Position numbers and translations under genes: made by a program. DNA of 64,000 nt, from assembly GCA_007844125.1 (NCBI GenBank), contig CM017572.1:25749879-25813878 (forward strand), given 5' to 3'. The notes under the pieces are model-generated. The model ran no database searches. It saw nothing but the letters and a program-made list of their open reading frames with translations, and was not told the DNA's origin. Source of the stretch: Sinonovacula constricta. Its lineage: Eukaryota; Mollusca; Bivalvia; Cardiida; Solecurtidae. Positions 50,207-63,100 of this stretch are shown piece after piece; positions within the stretch are counted from its first letter, which is position 1, and every line of letters starts with the position of its first letter.

Positions 50207-51013
50207 TTAACAGCGCAGTGCAGAAGTGCGTGTACATAGACGATGAAGTATCCACGTTTTAGTTAATCGCTTCAGTCCTAAATGAGTAAAATAAGTAAAA
50301 ATAAACAAAGATAGAATGTCAGTTATTTGACACATTTGTTGGTTAGATTCACAGCTATGATTGTGAGGTTTGTCAAGTCCAAAGTATATAGAAACGTTGA
50401 TCTTAAAAGCGGTTCTTAATTTTAAAACGAGCATTCCGAATGTCGGAATTTGTGTGTGGTGAGCTTGGACGATTTCAATTACTTCAATTATTACGGATAG
50501 ATTTATTAGTAATATATATGTGAAATACTGTGCATTTATATTACATTCGCAAAGTACGCTTTTGTCCACAAAATAATTATTTACGATGAGGTTGTTAGTG
50601 GTTGCAATAATGGCAAGACTAACTTGGCAGCAAATGTAAAGACTTTGCTTTATAGTTTCATCAGTATGGTGTAACTCCATTGTCGGTAACCCACTCTCAC
50701 AAATATCGCTTAGCCTCATGGTGACCGTGGGATAACGGTCTGGCATAAGATCGTTTCGTAAATATTCATCGGCTACCACTGGCAAATTGAAAACGCGCAA
50801 TTCACTGTATTGATTATAAATAAAGAATTGAGCGAACATACAACGCCTGTTTGTTGATACATTTTCAACAACACTATGAAATTGATCGCGCTCGGAAACA
50901 AAACGAAAAAAGGTCGTTTTGTTTCCGAGGGCGATCATTTTCAAATTGACGATGTCGAAAATCAGACCAGATACACACAGACTGCGAATTGTTTCTGGTA
51001 CGTTTGAAGACAA
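50207..51013 (-). CDS. 268-codon single-exon ORF, unidentified, possible membrane protein
   Basis: ATG 51013 to TAA 50207 is the longest uninterrupted ORF in the window and stands in AT-rich DNA where 268 codons without a stop is unlikely by chance. Hydrophobic segments occur at about residues 125-148 (YICCQVSLAIIATTNNLIV), 167-186 (YFTYILLINLSVIIEVIEIV) and 235-250 (ILSLFIFTYF), so two or three membrane helices are possible. Residues 1-120 are mixed, with RFVSERDQF and ICESGLPTMEL. No family is recognised. Codons 26-47 are encoded by a 30-bp near-perfect inverted repeat. It may be an intronless gene, a mobile-element ORF, or a long chance frame. Confidence 0.4.
   Translation of the reverse strand: MSSNVPETIRSLCVSGLIFDIVNLKMIALGNKTTFFRFVSERDQFHSVVENVSTNRRCMFAQFFIYNQYSELRVFNLPVVADEYLRNDLMPDRYPTVTMRLSDICESGLPTMELHHTDETIKQSLYICCQVSLAIIATTNNLIVNNYFVDKSVLCECNINAQYFTYILLINLSVIIEVIEIVQAHHTQIPTFGMLVLKLRTAFKINVSIYFGLDKPHNHSCESNQQMCQITDILSLFIFTYFTHLGLKRLTKTWILHRLCTRTSALRC
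50877..50943. repeat. 30-bp inverted repeat (strong hairpin) inside the 268-codon ORF
   Basis: Arms 50877-50906 and 50914-50943 pair at 28 of 30 positions around a 7-nt loop. The central arm reads CTCGGAAACAAAACGA against TCGTTTTGTTTCCGAG. It would form a very stable stem in either transcript. Confidence 0.9.
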
Positions 51014-51404
51014 TAGAATTCAGACTAAATCCGTTTTGTGATGATAATGATGTGGAAGTATTGTTTTGAACAAGTCATTTATATGAAGACATCAGAAAAT
51101 TGACATGCAATCTTATTTTACATAAGGCCAAAAAAATACATGCTAAATGCATATTAAGTCGTTGTTTTAACCACATTCTTTGAAATTGTGTGCGCGTTTA
51201 GTAATGTTTTACCCGCCACAATTTTACGCGTATGTGCTGACCTTTTTTGTATTATGTGTATGTTTATACTCATATATTATTAATTGTAAAATTGGTTGAT
51301 AAAGTTCCCTTGACTTGTCTTGATTTGGCTAAAAAGCAAGGTCGGTAAGTAAGTCAGTGATTACGGCATAAATGTCATGTCGAAATGTAGAAAGATCGCA
51401 AAAA

Positions 51405-51690
51405 AAGACCGTGATCCTTCGCGAAGGGTGGACTAAATACCCCTGATCTTTCTTGAAGGTAGAAAAAACACATACATACACCGTCTTTCTCCCAGGATGG
51501 ACAGAACAGCCCCTGATCTTTCTCCCAGAATGGAAAGAACAGCCCCCGATCTTTCGCCCAGGGTGGACAAACACCCCCTAAGACCAGGGTGTACAAAACA
51601 ACCCCTGATCTTTCTCGAAGTTGGATAAAACAACCCGATTTTTCTCCCATGGTGGACAAAACATCCCCGATCGTTCTATATGTGTGAACA
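51405..51690. repeat. degenerate minisatellite, unit about 35-40 bp
   Basis: Seven or so diverged units contain CTTTCTCCCA(G/T), GGTGGACAAAACA and CCCCTGATC on the plus strand. Weaker copies extend to about 51905. Several overlapping minus-strand frames read Ser/Gly/Arg repeats and are artefacts of the repeat. Confidence 0.85.
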
Positions 51691-52379
51691 AAAGCATTCT
51701 TGTATTATTTTCCCGTTAAAGCAGTATCTGTTTGTTTCATTGGTTGACAAATGTATCCGGCGGAAAGAAAGAAATAATGGACTAAACATCCCGTGTATTA
51801 TTGAGCAAAGTAACCCTGATAAATTTTCCATGGTGGGCAACATACACTCCCCCCTCCCACACACGCACACACCTCTGATCAGTTTTTCAAGGCTGACAAA
51901 ACACTCCTCTTTTAGAAAATAGTAAGCTATTATGGTATGGGAAAATTTTAAGATTTTTTTTCATTTTCATCACATGCTCAAACAACAAAGACACACACAC
52001 AACAAAAAAAAAGAAAAGAAAACCCACAAAAAAACAAACAGGCAATATGTAAAAGAAATAAGATGTAGGGGGTTGTTAATATGAAAAATACGGTATGCAG
52101 TGTAGGCTGAAACTTGGAATTTCTGCAAATGCGTGTCACTTTGATATTAATTCTGCATTAGCAAGCATTTTTAAGTAGGTCAAAAGGTAAAGAGAGACAG
52201 CTACTCCGGAAAGAAAATCAGAGGCCTAAAGCAAGTTGAACTGTCTCCATCATCCGACAACAACAAAAACACGGCGTTGCAAGGAGTGAGTTGTAGTTAA
52301 TTATTCTTCCATTGAATATTTTGAGATCAAAGTGGAGAAAGCCGAAGAAAATAAAGATCCCACAGGTAATCTATGATTG

Positions 52380-52910
52380 CAGATTTGTGCGTATCATAAT
52401 CATCATCAACAACAACAACAACATCCTCGTCATCGTCGTTATCAACAGCATCATCATTAGCAGCAACTGCAGCAGCACCATCTTCCATCTTCCTTCTTCT
52501 TTCATCCACATCCGCCTCTTTCCTTTTCTCATCAACTTCATTCTTTTTATTTCTTCTCATTTTCCTCCTTGTTAAGAAGGGGTTCTTTCCCTCTTCTTAC
52601 TTTCACTCCAGAATTTATCTCTCCTTTTCCTCTTCCTACTTTTCTTTCGCATTTTCCATTTTCTTACTAACAGTCATAATTTTTCCTTTTTTCCCACTTA
52701 ACCCATTTTTCCTCTTTCTCCTCGCATTCCTTCATCATGCACCTTCTCTTCCTCCTTTCTCACTTTCCTCACCACTATCTTTTATTTGTTCTTATTTCAT
52801 TGCTATCTTTCCACATTTCTTTCTCCCATTTCCCCCGACTTTTATATCTTCCTCCTATCCTTGTCTTCATCATCATCTCCGCATTCCATCCATGTCCGTA
52901 AAACAATAAC
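52380..52910. repeat. triplet repeats and long pyrimidine-rich tract
   Basis: From 52396 to about 52475 there are mixed ATC/AAC/AGC triplets. These are followed to about 52900 by a plus strand rich in C and T (TTCCTC, CTTCTT, TTTTCC words). This is strong strand asymmetry without coding structure. Confidence 0.75.
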
Positions 52911-54168
52911 ATTGCCCAAATGCGCGCATTTGTATTTGTTACAGTAAACGCAGGCACAAGCTGACAAGTAAAGAATACACTGATACATGTTTGTTGCTGT
53001 TTTTTTTCTACATGGCGTCTTCTTGTGTGTTTTTTCAGGTTCGTGTTTCTGTTATTATGATTCTTTTTAAACGTCTTTCATTACAGGGCAAGAAACTTTT
53101 CTTTATTGTATGACGTTTGCCTTTCCTCAAGGAAACCTAAGCATATAAAACGTAAGTAGATGTATAAAAGTCGCATACAAATTATTACGGCTAGAGTTTT
53201 TTTTTTAACAAATAAAAATAAAAAAATATATATGTTTGCACGTGCTCTGTTGCTGGACAGTTTCTACAGGGTCGCTATAATGACTGTTTGGAGTTAACAA
53301 ATATAAATCGGGTTAATATGTCTCGGCAATAATATGAGCCAACAGGCTGTTTTAGCCGGACTTGGCAGCTTATTTTTATCTTGTTTTAGTTAACAAGTAT
53401 ATTTATTTTTTGCCTGGAAATAACCAAGAGGCATGAGTGAAATAAAGCAGAAAAAAATTTACTCTTTAAAATAACACATGTTAGAGGACTTCTTATGAAT
53501 ATAGCAACTGTTTACCAGTCACATGATCATCCGTTATACAAAGTCGATAAGCCATGTAAGACAATAAACTCATTCAATATCAAAAGACCAGGGCAAAAAA
53601 AAATGTCTTCAAATCCTCTTTTCCCCGTGTGAATAAAATATAAAAATGGTGACCATGTACAAAACAAAACATCAATTGGCATCAAATATATATACAATGT
53701 ATATACATTGTATAATTACAATGTACTTTCATCCGTGACCTTTAGTTCGTAAATGACAAGTAAATGCGGGTCACGGGATAATGCGACAACTTACGTAACT
53801 GATCGGAACATTTCGGATTCGACCGAAGTAATGTAACCCCTCAGTGTTAAAAGATATATACTTTAATGGGTTTTTTATTGACTTATTTGAAGTAACCTTA
53901 ACAACTATGGACAAAAGCCATTATATATGTAAGATAATTAATTTGCACAAAATTTGATTATAAAATTCCAAAGCATATATATATAAGTTTATGTATAACG
54001 TGATTTTTCACTTTCATTTTTTTCAAGAAATCAGAAATTAGGTAAGAAAAAGTTTTAAAAAGTCAATGCTTAAACCAATCCAACACTTCGTGGATGTTTG
54101 AGACGAATTAGTATTTTATGAAATTCCATTTCTAAAGAAGTTATTGTATAGCATTATATTTAAGTGCA

Positions 54169-57100
54169 ATGATGCTGGCTGAAAGAAATGGTGGAAATGT
54201 TAATGACAGCAAGAATCACCAAAATTCCAGTATAGACAACTTGGGTGACGAAAAGGACGAAAGTGGTGTTTGTGATAACGTCACAGACAGAGATGATGCA
54301 CCGGAAGTGGAAAAAGTGTTGTTAGGCATTGAGAAGCAACAGGAAGATATAAGCGAATGGATTCCCGACGGTGGATATGGCTGGTTCATCGTCATAGGCG
54401 GCATTGTGATACACGTGTTTATAGGTATGTGGTGGAATTATGATATATGTGTTTATATGTATGTGGTGGCATAATGATACATGTGTTTATAGGTATGTGG
54501 CGGCATTATGATACATGTGTTTAAATATATGTGGCGGCATTATAATACATGTGTTTATAGGTATGTCGTGGCATTATGATACATGTGTTTAAATATATGT
54601 GGCGGCATTATAATACATGTGTTTATAGGTATGTCGTGGCATTATGATACATGTGTTTAAATATATGTGGCGGCATTATAATACATGTGTTTATAGGTAT
54701 GTGGTAGCATTATGATATATGTATTTATAGGTATGTGGTGGCATTATGATACATGTGTTTAAATATATGTGGCGGCATTATGATACATGTGTTTATAGGT
54801 ATGTGGTAGCATTATGATATATGTATTTATAGGTATGTGGTGGCATTATGATACATGTATTTATAGGTATGTGGTGGCATTATGATATATGTGTTTATAG
54901 GTATGTGGCGGCATTATGATACATGTGTTTATAGGTATGTGGTGGCATTATGATATATGTGTTTATAGGTATGTGGTAGCATTATGATATATGTATTTAT
55001 AGGTTTGTGGTGGCATTATGATACATGTGTTTAAATATATGTGGCGGCATTATAATACATGTGTTTATAGGTATGTGGCGGCATTATGATACATGTGTTT
55101 ATAGGTATGTGGTGGCATTATAATCCATGTGTTTATAGGTATGTGGTGGCATTATGATACATGTGTTTAAATATATGTGGCGGCATTATAATACATGTGT
55201 TTATAGGTATGTGGTGGCATTATGATACATGTGTTTATAGGTATGTGGTGGCATTATGATACATGTGTTTAAATATATGTGGCGGCATTATAATACATGT
55301 GTTTATAGGTATGTGGCGGCATTATGATACATGTGTTTAAATATATGTGGCGGCATTATAATACATGTGTTTAAATATATGTGGCGGCATTATAATACAT
55401 GTGTTTATAGGTATGTGGCGGCATTATAATACATGTGTTTATAGGTATGTGGTGGCATTATGATACATGTGTTTAAATATATGTTGCGGCATTATAATAC
55501 ATGTGTTTATAGGTATGTGGCGGCATTATGATATATGTGTTTATATGTATGTGGTGGCATTATGATACATGTGTTTAAATATATGTGGCGGCATTATAAT
55601 ACATGTGTTTATAGGTATGTGGCGGCATTATAATACATGTGTTTATAGGTATGTGGCGGCATTATGATACATGTGTTTATAGGTATGTGGCGGCATTATG
55701 ATATATGTGTTTATATGTATGTGGTGGCATTATGATACATGTGTTTAAATATATGTGGCGGCATTATAATACATGTGTTTATAGGTATGTGGCGGCATTA
55801 TAATACATGTGTTTATAGGTATGTGGTGGCATTATGATACATGTGTTTATAGGTATGTGGCGGCATTATAATACATGTGTTTATAGGTATGTGGCGGCAT
55901 TATGATACATGTGTTTATAGGTATGTGGCGGCATTATGATATATGTGTTTATAGGTATGTGGCGGCATTATGATACATGTGTTTATAGGTATGTGGTGAC
56001 ATTATGATACATGTGTTTAAATATATGTGGTGGCATTATGATACATGTGTTTATAGGTATGTGGCGGCATTATGATACATGTATTTATAGGTATGTGGTG
56101 GCATTATGATACATGTATTTATAGGTATGTGGTGGCATTATAATACATGTGTTTATAGGTATGTGGCGGCATTATGATACATGTGTTTATAGGTATGTGG
56201 CGGCATTATAATACATGTGTTTATAGGTATGTGGCGGCATTATAATACATGTGTTTATAGGTATGTGGCGGCATTATAATACATGTGTTTATAGGTATGT
56301 GGCGGCATTATGATACATGTGTTTATAGGTATGTGGCGGCATTATAATACATGTGTTTATAGGTATGTGGTGGCATTATGATACATGTGTTTATAGGTAT
56401 GTGGTGGCATTATGATACATGTGTTTATAGGTATGTGGCGGCATTTTAATACATGTGTTTATAGGTATGTGGCGGCATTATAGTACATGTGTTTATAGGT
56501 ATGTGGCGGCATTATGATATATGTGTTTATATGTATGTGGTGGCATTATGATACATGTGTTTAAATATATGTGGCGGCATTATAATACATGTGTTTATAG
56601 GTATGTGGTAGCATTATGATATATGTATTTATAGGTATGTGGTGGCATTATGATACATGTGTTTAAATATATGTGGCGGCATTATGATACATGTGTTTAT
56701 AGGTATGTGGTAGCATTATGATATATGTATTTATAGGTATGTGGTGGCATTATGATACATGTGTTTATAGGTATGTGGTGGCATTATGATACATGTGTTT
56801 ATAGGTATGTGGTGGCATTATGATACATGTGTTTATAGGTATGTGGTAGCATTATGATATATGTGTTTATAGGTATGTGGTGGCATTATGATACATGTGT
56901 TTATAGGTATGTGGTGGCATTATGATACATGTGTTTATAGGTATGTGGTGGCATTATAATATATGTGTTTATAGGTATGTGGTGGCATTATAATATATGT
57001 GTTTATAGGTATGTGGCGGCAATATAATATATGTGTTTATAGGTATGTGGCGGCATTATGATACATGTATTTATAGGTATGTGGCGGCATTATAATACAT

Positions 57101-60100
57101 GTGTTTATAGGTATGTGGCGGCATTATGATACATGTGTTTATAGGTATGTGGTAGCATTATGATATATGTGTTAATATGTATGTGGTGGCATTATGATAT
57201 ATGTGTTTAAATGTATGTGGTGGCATTATGATACATGTGTTTAAATATATGTGGCGGCATTGTAATACATGTGTTTATAGGTATGTGGTGGCATTATGAT
57301 ACATGTATTTATAGGTATGTAGCGGCATTATGATATATGTGTTTATAGGTATTTGGCGGCATTATGATACATGTGTTTATAGGTATTTGGCGGCATTATG
57401 ATACATGTGTTTATAGGTATAGGTATCGTTCCTCTCTCAGACACCTCTGCAATGGGCTCACGTCAAGATTTTTGACGGAAATTTTAAAGGATTATTTTAA
57501 GGATATTTTCAAATTAAAATAATACTTCTACATAAAATGAATAAATATCTACTAAAAAGACATATATTGAAGTAAATAGTTAAAGATATTTAATTTATTC
57601 AACCGCACTATTTTAGGAAGAAAAACATAGTGATATTAATGCGCATTTGTAAATAAACATGGACGTGATCCACGAGGCAGTTAAGAAATACGACAAGAAC
57701 TTGGTTTTAAAAGATAAACATAGGGAGGCATTGACCTACGTGGTTAAGAGCAAATGTGATCTTGTCGTTAGCCTTCCCGTTGGGTATGGTAAAAGTGTTA
57801 TTTTCCATATTTTACCCTTCATAGTGAATGTATGAGCCGATGGTAGAGAGTGACAACTTCCCGTTTCACCGGTGTCACCATATTTAATATCTTTTTGAAA
57901 GTCACGTGGATCGAAAGTAGTCCCGACATTAAGTGAGCCAATAACAGAGGTGAATGTATGAGCTGATGGTAGAGAGTGGTGTCTATAGGCATGTGTTGGC
58001 ATTATTATGCATGTGTTTATAGGCAGCATATAGAAAGAGTGTTTATATAACAGCATTTCATTATCGATAAAGGTGTTTCTAAGGCTTAACTGAATTGAAG
58101 TGTCGTCTAGTACGGCCATTTTACCAAACGTATGATAAATGATATCCTGATCTTTTATCGATTTAAATCTCGCCTGCATCACTTTTTTCGACCAATAGGT
58201 GTTGAAGGTTTGTTGGCTGAATAAATACTTACAATGCGGCGAATCTTGCAGCCCCGACACGGGCGTGGGCGATCGTGGAGCGAGCGAATTTAAGCACAGT
58301 AAATCTCCACTGGCTATAAGGGACTAATCCGTAAACACTTCAAAAATTCGAAATACTTCCTTTTAAATTCATCCATACAATTGTTTTCTTTTCCTATAGG
58401 CGGTCTTATGAAGGCTAGTGGGGTGATGTACATAAAGTTGAAGGACACCTTTAACCAGAGTGCCATGGCTACAGCATGGGTGTTCTCTCTCTTCACAACA
58501 TGTGTCCACATGTTTGGTAAGGTATCTGGGCAATTGGGCTGTTTTTTTTTTTTTTGCATAGACAATGCCGTTAACAAAATCTATGGAGAACGCCATAATT
58601 ATATCGCTTGATCATCCGTGATACAAGGCTGACTACAGCCTCTACAATCCAACGCAAGACAGAGCACGATGTAAGGCATCCAAGGTGCCGCAGAGAACAT
58701 GCGCTGTTAAGAAGAAAATGACTTTTCTGGTAACTAAACAGTCTCTTAAACTGTGGATCCATTGCATAAATATTTGTGCATAAATATTTGTGCATAAATA
58801 TTTCAAAGTAACGAACCGTTACTCTGGCGGGAACTAGACTATCTGCTACTTTACGTTCTTCCTTATTTTCGGCTGGTTGTGTTCCTCTCCAGTCTGGCTG
58901 GAGTTATCCAGCTTAAACCGGGAGCCACGACAAATACCTGATTAGTTAAAGGTGGTATTCGTCATGTTAGTGTTGATGCATTAGAGTCTCCGAGACGACT
59001 GGCAAGACTTTTCTACTCTACAGTTGTTTACTGTGATGTGTAGTTGTCATACACGTTTTATCATCTTCATTATAGCTAGTCTGCACTTCGCTCACTCTGA
59101 TGATATATTGAATGAACAGTGATCCTGAAAATTAACTCATATCCTGCTTAGCACGAACCAGAGACATGCAACAGACAAATGCTACTTTGTCTTATGTATT
59201 CTTATTAAAGGTGTGTTCTGCACAAATTACCCAATATAACATTGTGGCATATAAACACCTATCAACAAACAATTGCTTATATGAAAATAATGTTACAATA
59301 TCGCTATTGTAAACATAGAACATCTTTTGGCACTGACAATTCTAAAGACAATTTTATAAACACGACTATTGTCTTTTCTCGAACAATTTAATCCATTATA
59401 TGGACAAATGATGACAGCTAGATAGGTAAAAAATGATTCAATAGTTTTGATCCTGTAATAAATGTTATCAAGGTTTGCATTACTTAAGCAGCTGCGCGTT
59501 TAAAATCTCGCAACATCGTGCGACACGCGAGATGTTAGCGATATTGCGAGAACTGCGAATCCCTGAGTTCACGTCGCTGGCATGATTTGAACAGGCTTGG
59601 GTCAGAAGCATGAATCAGAAATGGGTACTTGCCTTATTAGGATGGGATCCGTCTTCTGCTGCATTGTTAGATAGCTGACTTGGATTCATATTCTAATAAT
59701 TATTAATAATGTTTAAATAAAAATAATTAATGATGTCACCATAAAATTTATTTATGATGTCTCTCCCAGGTCCAATCGCCAGTGCCTTGTGCCATCGGTT
59801 CTCTTGTCGTAGCGTCGTGTTTGTTGGCAGCATTCTGTGCTTCATCGGTTTGCTGTTGTCAGCATTCGCACCCAGTATAGAGTTTCTCTACTTTAGTTAT
59901 TGTATTGTTGGAGGTACGTGTAAATACCTGGTCTCAAAAACAGCAACATTGACTTGTCATTGTTATTTAACCAATAAAGCTCTGTGTATGGAGAAATGAT
60001 AAAATCGCAAATAAATAACTTTTTTATGAATGCGGACTTTCCACATGTTTGTTATATTTGTACGAAAAGTTCTAATTAACAATACTTGTAATTGTTCACA

Positions 60101-63100
60101 CAGTAGCAGCATTGTGATGGTTTGTATACAGAAAGAAAATTTCGCGTAATAATTTCATTATACATGTATACTTTCACTAAACATTAAGAATTGCTTTGAG
60201 AATTCAAACCAGTAATATCGGCGTGTACTCTGTGAAGATGGTAAGTCACAGCTTTAGGCGCCATGTTATTTATATACTTACTACTTGTTTGTTTAATTAT
60301 TATTTATAAATAAATTATTAATTAAGTATTTTTGTTGATTAATTGAAAATTCCTTAATTTATTTCCTTATGTTTTTGTTGTTGTTTGTTTGTTAAAAATC
60401 AAACCTTTGTAAAGCACAACGAAAAGTAAATTTATTAATTTTATTAATCCCTAAACTGTGTGTGAACATATCATTTTAGGCTAGGAGAAGCTAAAGCGTC
60501 GCGGCAGATTTCGACTATGTTTAACAGTTTTAGGCTCAACATCCCTGTAGCCTATATCTCCGTACTTCGCATGCGCTGATATGCGTCATGTGTACGTATT
60601 GGATCGATAATGGCACATTAATTGAAATACAGATGTAAAACGTATTTAAAAGTCGTCCTACATTTGTAGACATTCAGAAGCTATGAAAATTCAAATTCCA
60701 CAGCGAATTATTTCAATAGTACTCCTTTCTATATTCTATTTTTCGATTAACAAAAGAGATCGATCTATTTTACTAAATGGTTTTATTTTCATCTGCGCAT
60801 GTGCAACAAACCACGCATTCTGGCCTGACTCCTCCCCTTGTAACGATAAGTTTGAACACCTCAAGACAATTGACAGTTGGCTTGACAGTTTTATGGAGCG
60901 GATTACATTTTGGTAGAGCAGGTAGAAGTGAGGCGGGAACTTCGGCTTATTTTTTCTATAGAAACTTCTTAAGGTAAGAAGGGCCTAATTAGCAAATGCT
61001 GTCTGAAATGGCGATGTTTGGCGACATCGAGTTCGTAAATGCCCTCGGCAGTATCCGACACGTTCTCCGGAACTAATCGGATTTGATCGTAGCAAACAAT
61101 TTTAATCATTATTTTTTATGTATCTTGCAAATATTGATAATATTTTTTTCAAACAAGTAATAATTTAAAAAAAAATATCTTATATTTCTTTAAATGAAAA
61201 AATATATACCAAAAAATTGGGATCCCAAAGCGTGACGTTATATTTTCGGAAAATACCAAAATGGCGGACAGAGACAGCAGAGCAATCGTACCTACTCGGC
61301 GATCTCCGGCAAGCTTTGGATATATGTAGAGGACGGAATTACCCGAGAAGTTCCGAATGACAGCAGAAGTCGATATGTGAAACGGAAAACATTAAAATCA
61401 ACAATTTAAGTTCTATTGTAAACAGATACACATTCAGAAGTCAGTTTTAATCAGATCTGTAAAAGATATTTGTGAAACATAAAGGTATTGTGCAAAATTG
61501 TGACAGAAAATCTTTTTTTTTTTACAGGTTTGTTGTTGTTGTTGTTGTGTTAAGAAAAACATGGAATATGACAATTTTAAAGATAATATTTCAAAAACTA
61601 AACGGTAAAAGTCTGTAATTATTTGTTATGTGATTGGTATATGTATATAGCAAATTTTGATATGCATTTTATAAATATACTGGTATAATTAAAATATTTA
61701 GAAACTCTGAAAGTTTGTGTATGTTTCTGTGTCAAGGAAATTTTCCGAGGGGGTATAGATGCCTTTTTCAGTGTAAAATCATCAAATGTTTGTACTTGAA
61801 CAATATAAATGAGTTCTTTTTAATGTTTAGGGTTATGCTTATAAAGTTACACCACTGATGCTAAAATATATTATAGTTTTGAACCGCCAAATTAGACTTT
61901 TTAGCAATAACCACTTGTAAAAAATGGTCCTGGGACAAGGCGAGGGGTCACCCTATTCAAATATGATTTTTTTTCAAAAACATGACGGTGAAGTTCTTTC
62001 ATATTTCATTTTTATATCTGATATATGATATTTATCACTATGGACATGCTTAGTTTAGGATTCTTAATAGCTTCTTTTAGGCCCCTCTTACCTTAATAGA
62101 CACTATCCTATAATTAGCACGTGGTTCTATTCGCCATGTACATGAATGCACTAAACTGTGGCCAAGTCGTTTTAGCACACTCTGTATCTTATACTCTCGG
62201 TTTCAGGCTTCGGTAGATGTCTCACATATACTCCCAGTTTGATAGTTGTAACCAACTACTTCAACAAACGTCGGGGCCTGGCCGTGGGCCTGACAACTTC
62301 CGGTGTTGGCCTTGGTATGTTCGTCTTCCCGCCAATGATAGGTGAGTTCTAGGGTCAAAGGTAATCTACCCGACTAAACATGACCGCTTATTTCTCGCGT
62401 ATACATTTTTATACTGTTTCTTGTTTTAAAATCTAGACTCACACCTTCACCTTCTTGCAAAGGCGCAAATAATTGTAGTGTTTCGAAACAATGCCAAATG
62501 CCAATGCTCTTCAAAATTCTGACATACTTTTGTACAGTATTTGAAATGAAGATGGGACAAGGACCACGAACGACGCCAATTCTAATCAAGTTGCGTCGTG
62601 TATAAATCGATAAATTATCAATACAATTGACTCTGTTATTCCGCCATTTTCCAAAACATTTTTGTTCCAGAGGCTCTTTTCAGCGAATATGGATACCAGG
62701 GAGCAATGTTACTAATGGCGGCTATCAGCCTACAGACTTTCGTATGTGCGGCTCTTTTCCGGCCACTGGAGCTACACAAAAAGATTGTGAAAACCATCCG
62801 CCTCAACCGGTAACAATGCTTAAAATGCCACAGTGCTTGTAGGGCTTTCATTATATACTGCGACTGGCACAATGTCAATACTCAGCTTTTAACAAACTTG
62901 AGTTGGGACTTTGATAATTTTCAAACTAAGCTTATACGTTTGTTAAATTGTGTTTGCTTTTGTTACATCGCACCGATACACTTATGATCACATTGGCGAG
63001 AAGGACTCCATATTTATATCTGGATAGAACCACTGCAGCGAGGGGCTGGGGAGTTAAACGTCAACATTATGTCGGGCCCATGTGAGGGTTAATCGCCCTT

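Noticed and set aside
51329..51659. Three overlapping minus-strand ORFs of similar repeats
   Set aside because: All are readings of the degenerate minisatellite in different frames.
52312..52575. ORFs on both strands across triplet repeats
   Set aside because: Low-complexity Asp/Val or Ile/Ser runs that follow the triplet repeat.
54425..57422. Regular 34-bp repeats resembling a CRISPR array
   Set aside because: Units are head to tail with no spacers, in an animal intron, and derive from the adjoining exon end.
57736..58260. 174-codon minus-strand ORF
   Set aside because: It overlaps the helicase fragment, a direct repeat and an array remnant on the other strand, repeats the same peptide because of the direct repeat, and shows no domain.
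60683..60977. Possible extra transporter exon in intron 3
   Set aside because: The known exons 3 and 4 already join in phase with no missing family segment.
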